The notes beneath the pieces are model-generated. The model was not told the DNA's origin and made no database searches. It worked only from the letters and a program-made list of their open reading frames with translations. DNA of 64,000 bases from Blastomonas natatoria (GTDB lineage: Bacteria > Pseudomonadota > Alphaproteobacteria > Sphingomonadales > Sphingomonadaceae), in the NCBI RefSeq assembly GCF_003201955.1, contig NZ_QJJM01000012.1, positions 1 through 64,000 of the forward strand. The letters are read 5' to 3'. Of the stretch, positions 1 to 8,684 are shown piece after piece; position 1 is the first letter of the stretch, and every line of letters starts with the position of its first letter. The position numbers and the translations under genes are program-made.

Positions 1-38
1 CGGCCCCGGCGCGATCGTCTGATCTTCGGGCGAACCGA

Positions 39-306
39 CTAGCGCAGCATCGCTGCCGCAAGCGTCCGGCCCGAGACCCAGGCGCTCTCGATCCGCCGTC
101 CGACCAGCCAGTCACCGCACACCCCCAGCCTCGATCCTTCATCCCACAGCAGCGTCCGGCCCGCCGCGCCGCCGCATCGGGCAGGCAGCGCGCTGCACCC
201 TGCATGGCCATGGCTATGGACATCGCCGCCCTTCGGATGCCAAGCCGGACCGAGCGAAGCACCGCGATTCTGCTGCCCGCTCCGCCCAGCAGCGCCCGGA
301 GACAGG
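39..306 (-). pseudogene. C-terminal fragment of a renalase-like FAD/NAD(P) oxidoreductase
   Basis: Reading leftward, a frame that stops at 39 encodes about 40 residues recognisable as the extreme C-terminus of the renalase-like FAD-dependent amine-oxidase family: a Trp-Asp-Glu, then LGVCGDWLVGRRIESAW, then a Ser-Gly and a closing Leu-Ala stretch. In full-length members this GVCGDW segment binds the FAD and is preceded by roughly 280 residues. Here the frame soon loses family resemblance, and the aminotransferase gene on the other strand begins at 307. The fragment therefore looks like the leftover of a gene whose N-terminal part was deleted. The left limit of the recognisable part is the stop; the right limit is approximate. 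Assignment rests on the motif only. Confidence 0.5.
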
Positions 307-1461
307 ATGAACCCGATCTATCGCGACATGCCGACCACGATCTTCGAAGCCATGTCGATGCGCGCGCGCGAAACCGGCGCGATCAATCTTGGCCAGGGCT
401 TTCCCGATGGCCCGATCAACCAGCAAGTCATCGTGATGGCCTGCGATGCGATGCACCACCGCTCGAACCAGTATCCGCCGATGGTCGGCCTGCCCGAACT
501 GCGCGAAGCGGTGGCAGGCTGGTACGCGCGGCATCAAGCGCTCGATCTGAATCCTGCCGAGGTCGTGGTGACATCCGGCGCGACCGAGGCGATCGCCGCC
601 GCGCTGCTTGCACTCATTTCACCGGGCGACGAGGTGCTGCTGTTCCAGCCGCTCTATGACGCCTATCTGCCGCTGGTCCAGCGCGCAGGCGGCACCGCGC
701 GGATCGTCGACATGGACCGGACGCGCTGGCGCATCGACAGGGACAGCCTTGCCAGCGCCATCGGCCCGCGCACCCGTCTGCTGGTGTTCAACGATCCGAT
801 GAACCCGATGAGCACCTGCGCGCACCCGGACGACCTTGCGCTGCTCGCCCGGACATGCCTGGACCATGATCTGATCGCGGTCTGCGACGAAGTGTGGGAA
901 GCGCTTGTCTATGACGGGGCGCCGCACCGGTCGCTGATGCAGCAGCCGGGCATGCGAGAGCGCACGGTAAAGATCGGCTCTGCGGGCAAGATTTTCGGCC
1001 TGACCGGTTGGAAACTGGGCTGGATGTGCGCCGCTCCGCCGATCGCCCGCGTGCTCGCCAAGGCCCATCAGTTCCTCACCTTCACCAGCCCGCCGCACCT
1101 GCAATGGGCCGTGGCCGAGGGGCTGGACACCCAGGATGCCTGGATTGCGGCGGCGCGCGACGAGCATCAGGCCAGCCGCGACTTCTTCTGCGCAGGGCTT
1201 CAGGCCCTCGGCCTCGCCACACTGCCGTCGGCGGCAACCTATTTCGTCACGGTCGATCTCGCAGCTTCGGGCCTCGTGCTGGACGATATCGCATTCTGCG
1301 AACAGATCCTCGCCCGGGCCGGTGTCGCTGCCATCCCGATCTCGGCCTTTTACGCGGAGTCCGCCCCGACGCATCTGGTGCGTTTCTGCTTCGCCAAGCA
1401 CCGATCGACCTTGCAGACAGCGCTGGACGGCCTCGCAAGGGCATTGCCCGTTCTTCGATGA
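307..1461 (+). CDS. PLP-dependent class I/II aminotransferase (methionine/KAT-type)
   Basis: A 384-residue fold-type I aminotransferase of the family that includes E. coli YbdL (methionine aminotransferase) and kynurenine aminotransferases. It should move an amino group from an aromatic or sulfur amino acid to a 2-oxo acid in the cytosol. Visible landmarks are INLGQGFPDG near residue 27, the cofactor-phosphate segment TSGATEA near 89, the Asp-Glu of CDEVW at 193-197 and the Schiff-base lysine K228 in SAGKIFGLTGWKLGW. The usual N-P-x-N-P-T-G segment reads NDPMNPM at 162-168. GGAGAC lies about seven bases before the ATG, supporting this start. The true substrate cannot be read from sequence. 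Confidence 0.9.
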   Translation: MNPIYRDMPTTIFEAMSMRARETGAINLGQGFPDGPINQQVIVMACDAMHHRSNQYPPMVGLPELREAVAGWYARHQALDLNPAEVVVTSGATEAIAAALLALISPGDEVLLFQPLYDAYLPLVQRAGGTARIVDMDRTRWRIDRDSLASAIGPRTRLLVFNDPMNPMSTCAHPDDLALLARTCLDHDLIAVCDEVWEALVYDGAPHRSLMQQPGMRERTVKIGSAGKIFGLTGWKLGWMCAAPPIARVLAKAHQFLTFTSPPHLQWAVAEGLDTQDAWIAAARDEHQASRDFFCAGLQALGLATLPSAATYFVTVDLAASGLVLDDIAFCEQILARAGVAAIPISAFYAESAPTHLVRFCFAKHRSTLQTALDGLARALPVLR

Positions 1462-1615
1462 TCTCGCCCGTGCACGAAATCCGGGATACACGCGGGCTTG
1501 CGGCCGGGATAGCCGATCGATCGGGCTTGCGCGTCAAGCGTCACGCCGGAAGGCATTGCACATCAGAGCGGCTGGGCAGATTTGCAGCCATACACTGACA
1601 CACCCGGACGAGCCG

Positions 1616-2065
1616 TCAGTTCGAGGCGCCGACAGCCATCGGGAGGTTGCGGGCCAGGCAAGGCTCGAAACGATAATCCGACGGTATCGCGATGGGTCGC
1701 GGCAGATAGGGGCGGTGCCAATGGGTGCCGGCCTTCATGGTGACCTTGCTTGCGGGCTTCCAGGCAGGCACCGCTTCGGTCATGCGCTGGAGCCGACGAT
1801 CGCTTGCCGACCCGCTTGCAATATAGGGACCGAAAACCGGCTGGACGCGGACAGCGGCTCCAAGCGAGGGCGGCGGGGCTGGAACAAATCCGGGCCCTGA
1901 CAGAATTGTTACTGTCACGATATGCGCACGCTCCAGCGCACGATGTTTCGCAAACTTGTCGCGTATCAGCCCGATATTGACCGAGATCGCCTGCCAGGTC
2001 ACGAAACCTGCGAACGCCAGCACAGCGGCAAAGAAAGCAGCAGAAATTGTCAAGGTCATCGCCAT
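1616..2065 (-). CDS. Small membrane-anchored protein of unknown function
   Basis: A 149-residue protein with one hydrophobic segment at about residues 3-28 (ISAAFFAAVLAFAGFVTWQA), then a basic, proline-rich soluble part. I do not recognise a family. The frame is open further upstream, but the start at 2065 has a near-perfect AAGGAGG five bases before its ATG, so the longer version is unlikely. It is divergent from the cobalamin-binding regulator at 2310, and its predicted -35 hexamer lies inside a TGT-N12-ACA palindrome. It may therefore be regulated by whatever binds there. Probably an inner-membrane protein with its bulk outside or an uncleaved signal anchor; no function is proposed. Confidence 0.6.
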   Translation of the reverse strand: MAMTLTISAAFFAAVLAFAGFVTWQAISVNIGLIRDKFAKHRALERAHIVTVTILSGPGFVPAPPPSLGAAVRVQPVFGPYIASGSASDRRLQRMTEAVPAWKPASKVTMKAGTHWHRPYLPRPIAIPSDYRFEPCLARNLPMAVGASN

Positions 2066-2119
2066 GTCCCTCCTTGCGAGAGCGGATTGCCCTCTGGCCG
2101 TGACATGCAGCAATCTGTG

Positions 2120-2148
2120 TATAACATTGTGGATAGTCGCTTGTCCAA
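2120..2148 (-). promoter_or_regulatory. Predicted sigma-70 promoter of the small membrane protein
   Basis: On the minus strand TTGGAC (2148-2143) and GTTATA (2125-2120) are separated by 17 bases and point toward the start at 2065. The -35 hexamer is part of the palindrome at 2142-2159, so a protein bound there would block this promoter. Confidence 0.4.
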
Positions 2149-2159
2149 TGTTTTGGACA
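2142..2159. promoter_or_regulatory. TGT-N12-ACA palindrome, possible PpsR/CrtJ-type operator
   Basis: The sequence TGTCCAATGTTTTGGACA is a perfect 7-bp inverted repeat with a 4-base centre and fits the TGT-N12-ACA consensus of PpsR/CrtJ, the redox and light repressor of photosynthesis genes. It sits between the divergent starts at 2065 and 2310, and the gene at 2310 resembles AerR/PpaA, the known antirepressor partner of that family. A single match to a short consensus can arise by chance; the context is what makes it notable. Confidence 0.4.
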
Positions 2160-2309
2160 CTTGATGTTATAAACGGCCGATTTCGGGTTGCCGGCAGCGG
2201 CCATCTCATGCTTTGTTGAGCGATTATCACGAACTTCTCGACAAGTGCCGTCGGCTGTGATGTTCTGTCTCCAGACTGCTGCGGTGGGACGCACGCACGG
2301 GAGAGGACC

Positions 2310-3200
2310 ATGGGGCGAGGCTCGCAGGCATCGATTCCGCAGATCGATCAACGCATCCTGCAAAAGCTGGAAACACATTTCGTGGCGCCGGACATCTACC
2401 GGCGCGGCGATCTTGCGCTGCGCCAGAGCCAGCTTGCGCACATGGTGTCGGACAAGGTGATACCGCAACTGCTGCGCCTGCATGAAGAGATCGTCCCCGA
2501 GGCGCCGTCGGTAGATGCAATGATCGCAGCGCTGGCGCCTGATCGCACCGATATTGCGGGCCTCGCGAACATCGTGCTGGGTGACGATCTTGAAGCTGCG
2601 GTGCGCTATGTCATCGCGCTGCGCGAGCGCGGGCTTTCGATGGAAACGCTGTTCATCGAGCTGCTCGAACCGACGGCCCGACACCTGGGCGAGATGTGGG
2701 ACAATGATGCCTGCGACTTCATTGATGTGACCCTGGGCGTGGCAAGGCTCCAAAAGCTGCTGGCGGCCTTCAACGACACGCATAGTTCCGATGCACTCGA
2801 CATGCGACGCACCGTCCTGATGGCCATGACGCCCGGAGACCAGCATTTCTTCGGGGTGACGATGGTGGAGCGGTTTCTCGAGGCGGCCGGCTGGAAGGTC
2901 CAGACCGAAACCGCAGCCACGGCCGACCAGATTGCCGACGCGGCCAGGACGCGCTGGTTTGCGGTGGCGGGCCTCACCGCCGGCTCCACCCAGATGATCG
3001 ACAGCCTGGCCGAGACTATCGACCTGATCCGCAAGCGGTCGCAGAACCCCCATATCGGCATCATGGTGGGCGGACCGCTTTTTTCAGAGGACCCTTCGCT
3101 GGTGGCAGTCGTCGGTGCTGATGCAACCGCTCCCAGTGCGCCTGCGGCCGTGCTGGTGGCTCAGAAACTCTCGGACGCAGCCTCCGCGCATCTGAACTGA
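2310..3200 (+). CDS. Cobalamin (B12)-binding regulator, AerR/PpaA-like
   Basis: A 296-residue protein with the layout of the photosynthesis regulators AerR/PpaA: a helical N-terminal half, a four-helix cap segment around residues 85-150 ending in LGEMWDNDACDFIDVTLG, then a Rossmann-like B12-binding domain from about 168. That domain carries the base-off signature D177-Q-H179-F-F-G182, whose His would ligate cobalt, and a late VGG near 254. In Rhodobacter, AerR binds B12 in response to light and modulates CrtJ/PpsR. GGGAGAGG four bases before the ATG fixes the start. No photosynthesis cluster is visible in this window, so the link to phototrophy is inferred. A generic MerR-less B12 sensor is the alternative. 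Confidence 0.75.
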   Translation: MGRGSQASIPQIDQRILQKLETHFVAPDIYRRGDLALRQSQLAHMVSDKVIPQLLRLHEEIVPEAPSVDAMIAALAPDRTDIAGLANIVLGDDLEAAVRYVIALRERGLSMETLFIELLEPTARHLGEMWDNDACDFIDVTLGVARLQKLLAAFNDTHSSDALDMRRTVLMAMTPGDQHFFGVTMVERFLEAAGWKVQTETAATADQIADAARTRWFAVAGLTAGSTQMIDSLAETIDLIRKRSQNPHIGIMVGGPLFSEDPSLVAVVGADATAPSAPAAVLVAQKLSDAASAHLN

Positions 3201-3603
3201 GCCGCGACCATATCGCCACGCACCAGCCAGTTCACGGCCAGCCTGTGGCCCCATGTGCGATGCAGGACACCATTGCGCCTGCGCGATGACGTCCTCCAGC
3301 GTGCGCATGGCGTTGTCGGTGATGGAATCCTGATTTGGCCTGAGATGAGCAGAGTCTCACCACCTCATTCGAACAAAGATGGAACGATTCTGTCAATCGG
3401 TGTGCTCGATCCGCAGCACGACAACCGCGCCGTACCCTGCATAGCCGGAGGTGATCGCGTATATCTAGCTGCCGATGGCTCGCCGGATCGAGATGTCCAA
3501 GGCTTACCCGAGCACCCGCACCCGGATGCAGGCAATCAGGCGCAGCCCGGCAGCTAATGCCATCGACCGGCCCTCGCCCAGTATTTGCGTTTGCGCGCGG
3601 AAA
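3201..3603. other. Intergenic stretch without a recognisable gene
   Basis: These 400 bases separate the cobalamin-binding regulator from the convergent VIT gene. Short open frames exist on both strands, but none has a recognisable domain or a good ribosome site, and no clear terminator hairpin with a T-run is visible. I see nothing to annotate here. Confidence 0.5.
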
Positions 3604-4305
3604 TCAGACAGCCGTGCCAACCAGTTTCCCGATGCCAGCCGTGAGCGCCATGGCGAGCGCGCCCCAGAAGACCACGCGAGCGATCGGGCGCATCATGGCG
3701 GCGCCGCCTGCACGCGCGCTGACCCCGCCAAGCAGCGCAAGAAACAGGATCGAACCACCCGCTTCGCCGACGACCATCCAGGCCATTGGCAGAATTGCCG
3801 CGAGCACCAGCGGAAGCAATGCGCCCACCGTGAAGGTCAGGGCGGACGTAAACGCGGCTTGCAACGGCCTGGCAGCCGTCAGATCGTTGATGTGCAGCTC
3901 ATCGCGCGCATGGCTGCCCAGGGCATCGTGCGCCATCATCTGCGCGGCGACGATTTCGGCCGTGGCGTGGTCGAGCCCGCGCCCGACATAAATTCCGGCC
4001 AGTTCGGCGCGTTCCATTTCCGGGTCATTCGCCAGCTCAGCACGCTCGCGCGCCAGATCGGCGGCTTCGGTGTCGGACTGGCTGCTGACCGACACATATT
4101 CGCCCGCCGCCATCGACATCGCCCCTGCGACCAGGGCCGCAGAACCGGCCACCAGCAAAGCCTGCCGATCGGCGCCCGAGGCTGCGACACCCAGAATGAG
4201 GCTGGCCGTCGAAACGATGCCGTCATTTGCACCCAGCACGGCGGCGCGCAGCCACCCGATCCTGGCGATTTGGTGGCTCTCGGCGTGCATCGGTGCTCTT
4301 GGCAT
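3604..4305 (-). CDS. VIT1/CCC1-family iron/manganese transporter
   Basis: A 233-residue membrane protein of the vacuolar iron transporter family, which exports or sequesters Fe2+ and Mn2+ across a membrane. Diagnostic segments are WLRAAVLGANDGIVSTASLI in the first membrane helix (about 18-37) and AGAMSMAAGEYVSVSSQ in the second (about 60-76). A charged cytoplasmic part with many Glu and His residues (80-135), where family members bind metal, and three further membrane helices follow. AAGGGGA lies about seven bases before the ATG. The gene starts 35 bases after the CzcC-type gene on the same strand and is probably the last gene of the metal operon. Confidence 0.88.
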   Translation of the reverse strand: MPRAPMHAESHQIARIGWLRAAVLGANDGIVSTASLILGVAASGADRQALLVAGSAALVAGAMSMAAGEYVSVSSQSDTEAADLARERAELANDPEMERAELAGIYVGRGLDHATAEIVAAQMMAHDALGSHARDELHINDLTAARPLQAAFTSALTFTVGALLPLVLAAILPMAWMVVGEAGGSILFLALLGGVSARAGGAAMMRPIARVVFWGALAMALTAGIGKLVGTAV

Positions 4306-4340
4306 GGTTCGTCCCCTTGAAGCTCAGCAGCGAACCTGTC

Positions 4341-5573
4341 CTAAAGTTCGTCACTGATCCAGATGCTGTGGCTGTCGATCAGGATGCGGGTGATGGCGCG
4401 CAGCGCCGCAGTGCGCGCCTGCACCTCTGCACGAAACATGTCCTGTGTCTGCCGCTCGGCGAGCAGCAGATCAGCAAGGTCAATCGCGCCGAGGTCATAG
4501 CCCTTGCGCATCTTGAGCACTGCGGCAACCTGCGCCTTTGCCCCCTCCCGGCTGCGCTGCCACGCGGCCCATGCAGCGTCGGCATTGACGACATCGGTAT
4601 CGGCCATTTCCTGCACGTCAAACCCGACAGCGGCTGCTTCAGCGGAAGCGGCGGCCGCCTCGTTGCTGGCGCGATCGGCGAGCGCGCTGCGGTGCCGCCC
4701 GCCAAGCGGGATGGTCGCGATCAGGCCGAGGCCGGTTTCCTGCCCGCTGCGTTCGCTGAAGGCGCGCACGCCGATGCTGGGATCGGCAAACCGGTCGCGC
4801 CGCGCGCGATCGGCCAGCGCCTGCAACCGCTCGGCCTCGGCTTTGGCCGCGCCGATTTCATGGCTGCGCTCGATGACGAGGCTGCGCAGTTCGGCAAGGC
4901 TCGCCTGCGGCATTTCCGGCAGCGGCAGCTCGCCGGGCGTGGCAGGCAGCGCAAGGCCCGGAAACTGCGCCTGAATCCTGACCTTGGCCAAGTCGGCACG
5001 CCCCGCCGATTGCTGGACCTGCAAACGCGTCGCACCGAGTGCCGCTTCGGCCTGATCGACCTCCATCGGCGCCGCATCGCGCAGTTCCGCCCGCCGGCGG
5101 ATGCTGGCGAGCGAGCGCTCCAGATTCTGCACCGCCTGCGCGTCGATCTGCTGCTCCGCTGCTGCCCCCAGCCAGTCCCACCAATAGTCGGCGAGCAGCA
5201 GAGCCGCCTGATGCCGCGCGTCCTCCATCCGGTTTTCGGCCGCCTCGATTCCCGAAGCGCCTGCCTGTCGGTCGAGCCGCGCCTTACCGGGCAGCCGGAT
5301 CGGGCGGCTCAGCGATGCGTCGAACTCCGCATAGCGTCCCTCGCGATCGACGGTGCGCTGGATCGCGCTGGTCGTGAGCTGGAACTCGTGCGGACCAGCC
5401 CGCAAGGCTTCGCCATCCGCACGCGCCGCCTCGATCCGCGCCATGGCCGCAAGCACCGAAGGGTGCTGATCAAGCGCTTCGCGCACCTGCGGCTCGGGAG
5501 GCAGACCAGGCTGCGCCATGGCTGGGCCGGCGCTGGCCAGCAGCGCGGCTATCAAAGCGAACCCGCGCATCAT
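4341..5573 (-). CDS. TolC/CzcC-family outer-membrane efflux protein
   Basis: A 410-residue outer-membrane channel of the tripartite efflux type. It starts with a signal peptide (MMRGFALIAALLASAGPAMA, cleavage expected before QPG) and then has two long coiled-coil repeats rich in Ala, Glu and Arg, typical of OEP domains. The frame is open for about 100 codons upstream, but that part lies inside the RND gene. The ATG at 5573 overlaps the TGA of the RND gene as ATGATGA, indicating translational coupling. It would link the inner-membrane pump and the adaptor to the exterior. The nearest functional name is CzcC, without commitment to the metal. Confidence 0.85.
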   Translation of the reverse strand: MMRGFALIAALLASAGPAMAQPGLPPEPQVREALDQHPSVLAAMARIEAARADGEALRAGPHEFQLTTSAIQRTVDREGRYAEFDASLSRPIRLPGKARLDRQAGASGIEAAENRMEDARHQAALLLADYWWDWLGAAAEQQIDAQAVQNLERSLASIRRRAELRDAAPMEVDQAEAALGATRLQVQQSAGRADLAKVRIQAQFPGLALPATPGELPLPEMPQASLAELRSLVIERSHEIGAAKAEAERLQALADRARRDRFADPSIGVRAFSERSGQETGLGLIATIPLGGRHRSALADRASNEAAAASAEAAAVGFDVQEMADTDVVNADAAWAAWQRSREGAKAQVAAVLKMRKGYDLGAIDLADLLLAERQTQDMFRAEVQARTAALRAITRILIDSHSIWISDEL

Positions 5574-8500
5574 GCAAGCTCCCCTGCGGCATCGTCCATC
5601 GCGTCCGCCTGGCGTTCGGCGCGGCTCTCGCCGAAGCGCTGATAGAGGATCGGCAGCAGGATCAGCGTCAGCATGGTCGCGCTTACCAGCCCGCCGATGA
5701 CGACGATCGCCAGTGGCCGCTGGATTTCCGATCCGGGCCCGGTGGCAAACAGCAGCGGCACCAGCCCGAAAGCGGCGATCGTCGCGGTCATCATGACGGG
5801 TCGCAGTCGGCGTGCCGCGCCCTGCCGCACTGCCTGCTCCAGCGTCAGCCCGTCCTCGCGCAGCTGGCGGAAGCATGTGACCATGACGAGCCCGTTGAGC
5901 ACCGCAATGCCAAGCAAGGCGATGAACCCGACCGAGGCGGGGACCGAAAGATACTCACCCGACAATGCCAGCGATATGATGCCGCCGACCATCGCAAAGG
6001 GGATGTTGACGAGGATCAGCAACGAGGCGCGCACCGAGCCGAGCGTCGCGTAAAGCACCAGGAAGATCAGCACGAGCGAGATCGGCAGCACCACCATCAG
6101 CCTTGCCGAGGCCCGCTGCTGGTTCTCGAACTGCCCGCCCCAGACGAGGCGATAGCCCTGCGGCAGTTTCACATTCGCCTCGATGTCGCGCTTGGCGTCA
6201 TCAACATAGCCGACCAGATCGCGGCCCCCGACAAATGCCTGCACCATGGCGTAGCGCGAGCCGTTCTCGTGCTCGAGCTTCACCGGCCCTGCGACCTGGC
6301 GGATCTGCGCAACATCGCTGGCACGGACGAGCTGGCCCGATGGCGATTGATAAAGCTGGTCGGCGAACAGCGCCGGGTCTATGCCTTCGCTGCCCGAGCC
6401 CTTGATCATCACCGGCACCCGCCGGCCCGCCTCGGTAACGGTCCCGGCGCGCACGCCTTCCACATTGGCGCGCATCATGTCCTGAAGCAGGTCGATCGGC
6501 ATGCCTGCGCGGCCCGCTGCCACCCGGTCCATATCGAGCTGAAGATAGTCCACGGTGTCATTGGCAACAGTCGTCGCTTCTGTCGTGCCGTCGATCTTCT
6601 CCAGCCGCCCCTGGATCTCGCCTGCAAGCCGCGAAAGCTCCTTCAGGTCCGGGCCGAACAGCTTGATGACCAGATCGCCGCGCGCACCGGTCAGCATTTC
6701 CGAGATGCGCATCTCGATCGGCTGGGTGAATGTCGGTTCGATGCCTGGAAAGTCGTGCATCACTTTGCGGATCTGATCGGTCAGCCACGCCTTGTCCGCC
6801 CGGCGCCATTCTTCGCGAGGCTTGAGCTGGAGAAAGCTGTCGGTCTCGTTCGGGCTCATCGGGTCGAGGCCGAGTTCGTCGCTGCCGACACGCGCGATGA
6901 CCGCCTCGATCTCCGGCACATCGGCGAGCAGCGCTTTCTGAACCTTCATGTCGCCCGCAGTGCTGTGATCAAGGCCAATGCTGGGCAGCTTGGTCAGTTG
7001 CACGATGATCGAGCCTTCATCCATGGTCGGTAGGAACGTCTTGCCGGTAACCGCATAAGCTCCGCCTGCCAGCACCAGCGCAGCGCCCGCACCGATGAAG
7101 ACCCGGCGCGGATGCGCGAAGCTGGCATCAAGCAACCGCGCATAGCGCGGCGTCATCCAGCGCATCAGGACAGGCTCGTGGTGCCCCTCGATGCGCTTGA
7201 GGCCATAGAATGCGAGCACCGGCACCAGCGTCAGCGAAAGGATCAGCGCGGAAAGAAGCGCGAGCACGATGGTCATGGCGACCGGCGCGAACAGCTTCCC
7301 CTCCAGCCCTTCCAGCGTCAGCAACGGCAGGAAGACCAGGGCGATGATGGCCATGCCCGAAGCGACCGGAGTCGCAACCTCAGCCGTCGCGACGAACACC
7401 GCGTTGAGCTTGCTCGTGCCTCGGTGCCTGGCATCGGACAAGCGCTCGACGACATTCTCGACCACCACCACCGCGCCATCGACCAGCATGCCGACCGCGA
7501 TGGCGAGGCCGCCAAGGCTCATGAGGTTCGCGGTCAGCCCGATCGAGCGCATCCAGGTGAAGGTCATCAAAGCGGCCATGGGCAGCGCGAGCGCGACGAT
7601 CACCGAGGCACGGACATCGCCCAGGAAAAGCAGCAGCAGGATGATGACGAGCACGGTCGCCTCGAGCAGTGCCTTTTCCACCGTGCCGACAGCACGACCG
7701 ATCAGGTCCGAACGATCATAAAAGGTCGCGATGGTCACGCCCGGCGGCAGCGTCGGCTGCAATTCCTCGAGCCGCTGCTTGATTCCGGCGACGATCTTGC
7801 TTGCATCCGCGCCGCGCAGGCCGATCACCAGCCCCTGCACGGCCTCGCCGCTGCCGTTCTTGGTCACTGCGCCATAGCGGGTGAGACTGCCCATGCGCAC
7901 GATGGCGACATCGCCCACGCGCACGACATTGCCGTTGGTGCTCCGCACGACGACCGAGGCAAGGTCGTCGAGCGAGGCAATGGCCCCGACCGAGCGCACG
8001 ATCAGCGATTCCTCTGCCACGCCGAGGCGACCAGCGCCGTCATTGCGGTTGCTTGCCTCGATCGCGGCTTTCAGATCTTCGATGGTGAGGCCGACGGCGG
8101 CCAAGGCTGCGTTGTCGGGCCGCACTTCATAGGTCTCGACCAGTCCGCCCAGCGCATTGACATCGGCGACACCGGGCACCGTGCGTAATGCCGGGCGCAC
8201 AGTCCAGTCGAGCAGCCGCCGCTTCTCGGTCAGCGACAACGGCCCTTCGATGGTGAACATGAACATGTCGGACAACGGCGTCGAAATCGGTGCCATGCCG
8301 CCTTCGACCGTGGCGGGCAGATCTGCGGTCGCATTGGCCAGCCGCTCGGCGACCTGGCTGCGCGCCCAGTAGATGTCGGTGCCGTCGGCAAAATCGATGG
8401 TGATGTCGGCGATTGCATATTTGGCGACCGATCGCAGCACGGTCTGCTTCGGGATACCCAGCATCTCCATCTCGATCGGCGTGATGACCCTGCTTTCCAC

Positions 8501-8680
8501 CTCTTCGGGCGTCATGCCGGGGGCCTTCAGGATGATCTTGACCTGGGTCGAGCTGATGTCGGGAAAGGCATCGATCGGCAGGTTGACGAACGACCAGGCA
8601 CCCAGCGCCGCGATGGCGAGCGAGAGCCCTGCGACCACGAGGCGAAAATTGAGCGAGGTTTCGACGAGCTTGCGCAGCAT
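5570..8680 (-). CDS. HME-type RND heavy-metal efflux pump (CzcA-like)
   Basis: A 1036-residue proton-driven inner-membrane pump, the usual length for the heavy-metal efflux branch. Evidence: start MLRKLVETSLNFRLVVAGL, the PDISSTQVKI segment, SDMFMFTIEG near residue 135, the membrane segment GMLVDGAVVVVENVVERL holding the proton-relay Asp, and the late RRLRPVMMTATIAAFGLVPL block. The segment before DGAVV reads GGLAIAVGMLV, not the DFG of classical CzcA, so Zn/Co/Cd specificity should not be assumed. The gene follows the adaptor gene by four bases and overlaps the outer-membrane channel gene, forming the B-A-C order of one operon. Confidence 0.92.
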   Translation of the reverse strand: MLRKLVETSLNFRLVVAGLSLAIAALGAWSFVNLPIDAFPDISSTQVKIILKAPGMTPEEVESRVITPIEMEMLGIPKQTVLRSVAKYAIADITIDFADGTDIYWARSQVAERLANATADLPATVEGGMAPISTPLSDMFMFTIEGPLSLTEKRRLLDWTVRPALRTVPGVADVNALGGLVETYEVRPDNAALAAVGLTIEDLKAAIEASNRNDGAGRLGVAEESLIVRSVGAIASLDDLASVVVRSTNGNVVRVGDVAIVRMGSLTRYGAVTKNGSGEAVQGLVIGLRGADASKIVAGIKQRLEELQPTLPPGVTIATFYDRSDLIGRAVGTVEKALLEATVLVIILLLLFLGDVRASVIVALALPMAALMTFTWMRSIGLTANLMSLGGLAIAVGMLVDGAVVVVENVVERLSDARHRGTSKLNAVFVATAEVATPVASGMAIIALVFLPLLTLEGLEGKLFAPVAMTIVLALLSALILSLTLVPVLAFYGLKRIEGHHEPVLMRWMTPRYARLLDASFAHPRRVFIGAGAALVLAGGAYAVTGKTFLPTMDEGSIIVQLTKLPSIGLDHSTAGDMKVQKALLADVPEIEAVIARVGSDELGLDPMSPNETDSFLQLKPREEWRRADKAWLTDQIRKVMHDFPGIEPTFTQPIEMRISEMLTGARGDLVIKLFGPDLKELSRLAGEIQGRLEKIDGTTEATTVANDTVDYLQLDMDRVAAGRAGMPIDLLQDMMRANVEGVRAGTVTEAGRRVPVMIKGSGSEGIDPALFADQLYQSPSGQLVRASDVAQIRQVAGPVKLEHENGSRYAMVQAFVGGRDLVGYVDDAKRDIEANVKLPQGYRLVWGGQFENQQRASARLMVVLPISLVLIFLVLYATLGSVRASLLILVNIPFAMVGGIISLALSGEYLSVPASVGFIALLGIAVLNGLVMVTCFRQLREDGLTLEQAVRQGAARRLRPVMMTATIAAFGLVPLLFATGPGSEIQRPLAIVVIGGLVSATMLTLILLPILYQRFGESRAERQADAMDDAAGELA

Positions 8681-8684
8681 GCGC

